In this document: positions 57,415 through 64,000 of the stretch, one piece after another
Numbering within the stretch: position 1 is the stretch's first letter
How the letters are laid out: each line of letters starts with the position of its first letter
NCBI RefSeq assembly: GCF_018294505.1
Contig: NC_057807.1
Span: 266,177,270 to 266,241,269, forward strand
Length of the DNA stretch: 64,000 bases
Direction: 5' to 3'
DNA from: Triticum aestivum
Taxonomy: Eukaryota; Streptophyta; Magnoliopsida; Poales; Poaceae
Program-made: the position numbers and the translations under genes
Notes under the pieces: model-generated
What the model was told of the DNA's origin: nothing
The model's database searches: none
The model's input: only the letters and a program-made list of their open reading frames with translations

Positions 57415-59303
57415 GGTAATTGATGACAACATACATCAAAGCTTTAGATAAAGATATAAAGAAAGGCAAGTAAAGTTTTGGAAGGACATGTAACATGCAT
57501 AGGCTCCCCCTACATGTATGCAATCATGCAAATATGGAACATAAGATCATGTGGGTGCATAATCATGACAGAGCAAGCAATGAGTTACATGTATCTTGGC
57601 TATATGCATCAGAGTAAATGGTGTGAATATGAGATAGTACCTTCATGCTCATGAGTCCTTCTTGCAACCAATATGTACATCAGCAAGAGATCCTCATGCA
57701 CATGAGTGAGATGCATATACTTACCTTGTGGTCTTGAGCTAGCTTTGGAAGAGATGAACCTGAGTAAACAAGATTAGACAACACAGAAACATCTACTAAG
57801 CCGAGCAAGAGCAGTAAACCACAAGAGTACCAAGATTTGGGATGACATGTATAGAGTGAGTACTAGGTAATCTATTGAGTGTAGACATGTCCCCAAGGGT
57901 AAAGATATGCAATGAAATCAAAGATTTCCTTCCCTTAGATGTCTTGTTCCCCCTGAATCTTATATGGGATATTGGGAGAAGATAGAGAATAGAAAATCAG
58001 AGCAAAGTCAACACACAAATAAAACATAAACAACATGAACATGTCTTTCCCCTCTAAAGACATGTAACTTCTCTCCTCTTTGAATACCAAGCGAGTGGGG
58101 TCTTTCTATGATGTGATTATTTATCTCTCTTTCCCCTTTTTGATATGATTAAGTTTTGATGTGAACTCTCTCTCTCTCTCTCCCTTTGACATCAATTTCC
58201 AAGAAGGGTCTTCTCTGGAGTGTGAGTCAAAATAGGATTGGTCCTTGAGTCACATGGCAAAGTAGTAGGGAAAAATAATGTGCTGGTAGAGGAAAAGAAT
58301 CATTGAGTGGAACTGGAACAAAATGTGCAGGATGCAAATGACAAAGTGTTTTCTCAGCATTGAGATCGGCTACACCGAGTTGTTTTCTTCGGTGGCACCA
58401 AAAAGTTTCGGTTTGACCGAAAGAGGCAAGTCGGTGTGTCCGAGGTCAGTTCAGAGAAAATGCACTAGTCACCTCAGCTCACTAAGCAAATAAGATCTCA
58501 CAAGGATTTGCAAGGAATTAACTGAAGGATTTGCAACAAATTTGATGCAGGGATATGCAGAACAGAAATAGAAGAGAAGAAATCTAGATGAAGTTTTTTT
58601 TTGAAGGGGAAATAAATATGCATGGAACAAATGCAAGAACAAGAAGAAACACTAGAGAACTTCATCTAAAATTGGTCGGCGACAAAGTCACCTATGTTAG
58701 AGTATACTGACTTAGGAGTCAAGTGAAGACACTTGATCATAGGCCATACCCGTCGTATAAGCTCAAAATGGGGTTGCCATTTTTCTTTCAAGCATATTGA
58801 TGTATTCACATCTTGTTGAGCTGCTTTAACCCATGCCTTGGGGTAAAGCTTCTCTAAGATGGAATAACATACCTTGGGTGGTGGTGTCGATCTTGATCAT
58901 GTAGTTGAACTTGTGTGGGATGCTCAAAGTTGATGTAGTTCATTTGGAGCACCACTTGTAATTGAAGTTCATCTACCTACATGAATTAGTCTTGCAAGGA
59001 ATAGCACTTGTGCATCCAAAATGACAATCACGAAATTTGATATAGGAATTTTTTCAAAGGATATATTTGAAGGGTTTCAAGCTTCCTTGTCCTCAACCAC
59101 CGTAATGTAGAGACTTGGTGATGTAGAGATTGCTCAAGATGTGAGTGAGTTGCAATCTCATAGATTTAGTTTCCTCCAAGTACCTACAAGGGTTAGATAG
59201 CATGCAAGGGTGCAAATATATCCAAGATATGTGATTATCATCATAAGAGAAATATCAAGGATTAGCCATAGGCTTATGTCTTGCATGTATCCAAATGGAG
59301 TTC
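57415..59303 (-). other. non-coding 3' region of Sirevirus copy 2
   Basis: Matches 39861-41747. The CT run near 58165-58183 is one CT unit longer than in copy 1. The small palindrome cluster is at about 58382-58449. Confidence 0.7.
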
Positions 59304-60175
59304 CTACTCCAAGTTTGAAGAATCAATGATGTTCAATTCACCTCTCAACCTAAAAAACACTTTCTCATCAAGTGATTTAGTGAATATATCCGCCAATTGC
59401 TTGTCGGTACGAACATGCTTAAGGTTAATATCACCCTTAGCAACATGATCTCGAATGAAATGATGGCGAACTTCAATGTGCTTAGTTCGAGAGTGTTGCA
59501 CGGGATTGTGAGCAATCTTAAAATAGCACTTTCATTGTCACAAAGCAAAGGAACATGTTTCACATATATCCCATAATCTTTAAGAGTTTGGGTCATCCAA
59601 AGTAATTGAGCACAACATGAACCGGCGGAAATGTATTCCGCTTTGGTGGTGGATAAGGATACAATGTTTTGTTTCTTGGAGGACCAAGACACAAGAGATC
59701 TACCAAGAAATTTACAAGTACCCGAAGTGGACTTTCTATCAACCTTGTCTCCGGCATAGTCCGAGTCGGAGTAGCCAACAAGATCAAAAGAAGACCTCTT
59801 AGGATACCAAATGCCAAAATTTGGTGTATGTATTAAGTATCTCACTATCCTTTTCACAACCTTAAGATGACATTCTTTAGGGGCCGCTTGATATCGTGCA
59901 CACATGCACACACTTAGCATAATATCGGGACTAGAGGCACATAGATATAATGAACCAATCATAGAGCGGTAAACCTTTTGATCAACGAGTTCACCATCTT
60001 TAGTCAAGTCAAGATGTCCACTAGTAGGCATGGGTGTACTCATACCTTTGCATTCTTGCATATTGAACTTCTTGAACAAGTCCTTGGTATACTTCATTTG
60101 AGAGACAAAGGTACCTTCCTTAGTTTGCTTGATTTGCAAACCAAGAAAGAACTTGAGTTCACTCATCATAGACAT
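59304..60175 (-). pseudogene. pol: Sirevirus RNase H region, copy 2
   Basis: As copy 1, with the same insertion-type frameshift after DNESAI. Five residues differ; this copy has KVDRKSTSGTC, the usual copia form, where copy 1 has KVGRKS. Confidence 0.92.
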
Positions 60176-60756
60176 CTCATCTCAGACTTCTCCGACATAA
60201 GCTTTCCAAACTTCTCACTAAAATGAGGGTTAGTTGATCCAAATATAATATCATCAACATAAATTTGGCACACAAATAATTCTCCATTAACCCTTTTAGT
60301 GAAAAGAGTAGAATCAATTTTTCCAATCTCAAAGCCTTTTTCAATAAGGAACTTGGTCAAGCATTTATACCATGCTCTAGGAGCTTGTTTAAGACCATAA
60401 AGAGCTTTGTGAAGTTTGTAAACATGATTGGGTTTCTTAGGATTAACAAAGCCGGGAGGTTGTTTAACATAAACTTCCTCCTCAATTTCACCATTTAGAA
60501 AAGCACTTTTAATGTCCATCTGGTATAATGTGATATCATGGTGATTAGCATAGGCAAGTAAGATGTGAATGGTCTCAAGTCTAGAAACGGGGGCATATGT
60601 CTCACCATAGTCCATACCTTCGACTTGAGTGTAGCCTTGGGCGACGAGACGTGCTTTGTTGCGAACTACTTGTCCATCTTCATCTTGCTTGTTGCAAAAC
60701 ACCCATTTGTTACCGACGATGTTGTGGTTGTTGTCGGGCTTCTCGGCCAATGTTCA
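60166..60756 (-). pseudogene. pol: Sirevirus reverse transcriptase, copy 2
   Basis: Carries YVDDIIFGS, DIKSAFLNGEIEEEVYVKQP and the same 5-bp duplication frameshift at 60175-60184. One residue differs: VGNKW here, VGTKW in copy 1. The upstream TGA is at 60754-60756. Confidence 0.92.
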
Positions 60757-61500
60757 CACTTGGTTTCTCTCAAAGTTGTGTAGTTCTTCATGCACGGCAT
60801 TTATCCAATACGGACCTTCCAATGCTTCTTCAACCTTCATGGGTTCAATGCTAGAGATGAATGAATAGTGTTCACAAAAATTAGCCAAACGGTATATAGA
60901 GCGAGTGATTCTCCTGGTTTGGATATCATTGTAGATTTGTTCGACGGGATGGTCTCTAGCGACTCTTGCTCAAACTCGTGAGAGATTTTGCTTTGATCGG
61001 GGTGGAACATCTTCTTCGTCATCTCGCTCTTCTTCTTGGCCTTCTTCATTGTTGACATTGTCGTTCTCTTGTCGTGGTGGAGAAGGAGGTTGATGCGGTT
61101 CATCTTGGTGTACTTCCTCGTTTTCTTCATCTTGGTGTGTCCCACTTGTGGATGTTTCCATGTCAACTCTTGGTTCACCTTGTCGTAAGGTAGAAGCTTC
61201 CACTTGGACGGACGAGGTACTCTCCTTCACCTCCGTTGGACGGATCTTGCCAATAGACAAGTCTTGGATTGCTTCTGAAGGGTCTTTATCTCCTACATCA
61301 ATTGGCAATTGCTCCACTTGCGAGCCGTTAGATTCATCAAACTTCACATCTACCGTCTCTTCAACCTTTCAGGTGAAATTGTTGTAGACACGGTAAGTGT
61401 GAGAGTTTGAGACATAACCAAGTAGGAAACCTTCATGAGATTTGGGAGCAAATTTAGAACGATGATGCTTATCAAGAATGTAGCACTTTCAGCCGAATAC
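60757..61500 (-). pseudogene. pol: Sirevirus pol linker, copy 2
   Basis: Same acidic linker and same stops as copy 1 (60970, 61369, 61489). No amino-acid difference seen over 60970-61347. Confidence 0.85.
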
Positions 61501-62640
61501 TTAAAAGTATCCAACTTGGGGTTTGTTACCGGTGAGGAGCTCGTATGCCGTCTTGTCGAGTAGTTTGTGAAGATACAAGCGATTTGTCGCATGACAAGCT
61601 ATCTCAACCGCTTCCTCCCAAAAGTGCTTTGGCGTCTTGTACTCATCAAGCATCGTTCTCGCCATTTCGATGAGCGTCCAGTTCTTCCTCTCAACAACTC
61701 CATTTTGTTGAGGTGTGTACGTAGCCGAGAACTCATGTGAAATCCCTTCTTCGTCAAGAAAGGTGTCCACATTGGCGTTCTTGAACTCCGTTCCGTTGTC
61801 GCTGCGAACCTTCTTGATCTTCACTTCAAATTGATTTTGGGCCTTCCTAGCGAAGTTTTTGAAGATCTTTTGGACCTGCGATTTATCATCGAGAAAGAAC
61901 ACCCACGTAAATCTTGAAAAATCATCAACTATAACTAGACCAAATGAGTTTCCACTGAGACTTCTGTAAGCGTTGGGACCGAAAAGATCCATGTGAAGTA
62001 GCTCAAGCGGTCTCCTTGTGGTCATGATGTTCTTCACGGGGTAGCTTCCTCCAACATGTTTTCCTGCTTGGCAAGCGCTGCAAAGTCTATCCTTATCAAA
62101 TATGACATCTTTAATACCAAGGATATGATCACCTTTAATAAGCTTGTCAAGGTTTCGCATGCCCACATGACCTAACTGTCTATGCCACAGCCAGCCTTTA
62201 GAAGATTTAGCAATTAAGCAAGTTCTAGGTTGAGCCTTTTTAGTGAAATCAGCAATGTATAGATCACCTCTACGTATACCGGTAAAGACCATTTTATGAT
62301 TATCTCTACGAAACACTCGGCAATCTACTTTGGTAAATAGGACATTGAAACCAAAGTCAGCTAGTCTAGAAACAGAAAGCAGATTATAGCCAAGAGATTC
62401 GACGAGCATGACATTTTGTATGGAGCTATCATGTGAGATGGCCACCTTACCGAGGCCAACCACCTTACCCTTTGAGTTATCACCAAAAGTGACAAACTCT
62501 CGAGAGTCGTCGTTTTCAGCAAGCTCACGAAACATATCTTTATCTCCGGTCATGTGATCAGTACATCCACTATCAAGGACCCATTCCTTTCCTCCTGCCA
62601 TATATCCGTGAAGATTTGCCATGAGACCAAAGTGTCTCAT
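61501..62640 (-). pseudogene. pol: Sirevirus protease end and integrase, copy 2
   Basis: Protease DSGCTDHMTG, HHCC and the D, D, E core are as in copy 1, ending at the same TAA (61501-61503). Six residues differ from copy 1, including KTPKHFWEEA here versus KTQKHFWEEA there. Confidence 0.93.
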
Positions 62641-62733
62641 TGGATCATCAAGATCATAGTCACTATCATCATCCTCATCATAGTATCCATGTTCAACATT
62701 GTCATGTGGTGGATCAATTCCTAGAGAGGGTGA

Positions 62734-63249
62734 TTAATTAGATAAATGATTTTGACAATGATCATCTTTATAAATTCTAATAGCTTTGGAAATAATATTG
62801 CTAATAATTCCAACATCTCCTTTGGCACGCATAAGATTTGTAAGCTCAAATAGACAATCACCAAACTTAGGATCATTGGAATTCATCTTACTCAAGGCAA
62901 TAGACTTATGAAGATTCTCATCTAGATTTTGCAAGGAATAGTTTGGAAATCTTTCCTCAAGAAATATCCATATAGTGTAGGCACAATTAAGAGTAGGCAA
63001 GCAACCAATCAAGTTTCTAGGCAAACCTCTAGTGATAAGATTAATAGTTCTAAGATTGTGAATAATGTCAATTGACTCATCAAGGGTAGGATGCATAGGA
63101 TCAACATGAGGTGCACAAGGGCTAGTAATGTACTTGTTCAAATGATATTCATTGAAAATCACAAGCATCTCATTTTTCCACACATGAAAGTACTCTCCAT
63201 CAAGTATAGGCACTCTATGTCTAGGACTCCCCAAAGTAGACTCATCCAT
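62734..63249 (-). pseudogene. gag: Sirevirus gag, N-terminal part, copy 2
   Basis: The ATG at 63249 (MDESTLGSPRHRVPILDGEY) is 30 bp after the primer site. It has the same early stop and the same missing zinc-knuckle half. Two residues differ from copy 1 (CLPTLN and IWIFLEE here). Confidence 0.85.
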
Positions 63250-63278
63250 CTTCCTCAACCAAAGCAATGGAGAACAAA

Positions 63279-63290
63279 GGTCTGATACCA
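63279..63290 (-). other. primer-binding site, copy 2
   Basis: TGGTATCAGACC on the minus strand, identical to copy 1. Confidence 0.88.
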
Positions 63291-63292
63291 AT

Positions 63293-63611
63293 TGGAAGGA
63301 TCGAGAAGAGGTGTCTAGAGGGGGGTGAATAGACCCTCAACACACAAAGTTGGCAGTTTTTAAGTTTTTCAAGTTGAGGTGAAATTTAAGCACTAGTTTA
63401 ACCATTCACAATACATATCAAGCAAGCATGCAAAGAGTATATGGGCAGCGGAAAGTAAAGCATGCAACTTGCAAGAAAGTAAAGGGATGGGATTGGAGTG
63501 TGCAAACGCAATTGGAGACACGGATGTTTTTGGCGTGGTTCCGATAGGTGGTGCTATCGTACATCCACGTTGATGGAGACTTCAACCCACGAAGGGTAAC
63601 GGTTGTGCGAG
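63293..63611 (-). repeat. 5' LTR remnant of Sirevirus copy 2
   Basis: Matches 45737-46055 and is cut at the same base by the Tekay LTR. Confidence 0.9.
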
Positions 63612-64000
63612 TGTAACACCCCGGATGTAACTTTCCATATTTTTAACACCAACTCTTGCCATTTTCGGCTATGTGCTATGGTATTCCCTCCGTGGTTGGA
63701 TTTTGTCTTTCGTTTTGCATTTTGTTCATGTCATGCATCTCATATCATGTCATCATGTGCATCTCATTTGCATACGTGTTCGTCTCATGCATCCGAGCAT
63801 TTTCCCCGTTGTCCGTTTTGCAATCCGACACTCCCACAAGCACCGGCGCACCCCTCTTGTCTCTTTTCGTGAGCGGGTGTTAAACGTTCTCGGAATGGAC
63901 CGAGGCTTGCCAAGTGGCCTTGGTACACCACCGGTAGGCCACCTGTTAAGTTCCGTGTCATTTGGAGGTCGTTTGATACTCCAACAGTTAACCGCATAAC
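63612..64000 (+). repeat. start of Tekay LTR, copy 2, runs off the window
   Basis: TGTAACACCCCGGATG onward, matching 46056-46444 and 47366-47754. The window ends within U3. Confidence 0.9.

Larger units (their letters stand above)
55801..63611 (-). mobile_element. Sirevirus-type copia element, copy 2
   Basis: Same structure, same stops, same frameshifts and same Tekay insertion point as 38247-46055. These shared lesions predate the duplication. Differences are scattered substitutions and one CT unit. Confidence 0.92.
54096..64000. repeat. second copy of a 17.55-kb unit
   Basis: From 54096 the sequence follows 36542 onward with offset 17,554, then 17,556 after one extra CT unit near 58175. 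It passes through the F-box last exon, the CACTA-like end, the Sirevirus and the start of the Tekay LTR, up to the window end. The unit 36542-54095 is thus followed head to tail by itself. Only scattered base differences are seen (14 amino-acid changes over about 1030 codons compared). Confidence 0.97.

Overview
The window looks like intergenic DNA from a Triticeae grass (wheat, Aegilops or barley type). It is almost wholly nested transposable elements, with no intact host gene, no RNA gene and no CRISPR array. The organism call rests on recognising element types typical of these genomes: Athila-clade LTRs opening TGATACGTCTCC-like, Sirevirus copia LTRs with CGGTCnnACCG palindrome arrays, Tekay-type gypsy elements opening TGTAACACCCC, a Tat-type element with a long antisense ORF, and CACTA-like subterminal DNA. 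Family names come from memory of sequence patterns, not from a search.

Layout. 1-4705: 3' end of a Tekay gypsy element (RNase H, integrase, chromodomain, 3' LTR with a 524-N gap). 4707-5152: tandem repeat of about 183 bp. 5153 to about 9545: 5' part of a gag-only Sirevirus. About 9546-14057: 3' part of a Tat-type element with an antisense gene. 14058-20764: two stacked 3' halves of Athila-clade elements. 20765-21302: a gypsy LTR end. 21303-37583: DNA that may be one CACTA-like element. It holds a transposase-like tail, a minus-strand gene remnant, a 247-bp and a 500-bp tandem array and a captured F-box/FBD gene remnant. It is interrupted by a complete non-autonomous Athila-type element on the minus strand (27929-34974, TSD ATGGT). 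37584-38246: DNA rich in ATGGGCC-type motifs. 38247-46055: a minus-strand Sirevirus with gag and pol, its 5' LTR cut by a plus-strand Tekay element. That element runs from 46056 to 54095, with a 10-N join, a 224-N gap, a LTR of about 4.3 kb and a gag-protease remnant.

Large-scale structure. From 54096 to the window end the sequence repeats 36542 onward at an offset of 17,554-17,556 bp, nearly identically. The block from the F-box intron to the Tekay protease therefore lies head to tail. Separately, 46751-48050 repeats 45441-46740 across the 10-N join, which looks like an unmerged contig overlap. The first may be a real young tandem duplication or an assembly-graph loop; the second is very probably an artefact.

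Decay. Many nonsense codons in the gypsy elements, the F-box remnant and the first Sirevirus gag are explained by single C-to-T changes, often CAG to TAG. This fits deamination of methylated cytosine in silenced elements. The stops in the linker of the minus-strand Sirevirus pol are of a different kind and occur in both duplicate copies. No new biological system is claimed. The most interesting items are the 17.55-kb tandem unit, the antisense gene with its own TATA box, the palindrome arrays, and the DNA-transposon-like segment that combines a B3-like exon, a SUMO-interaction-like tail and a captured F-box gene.
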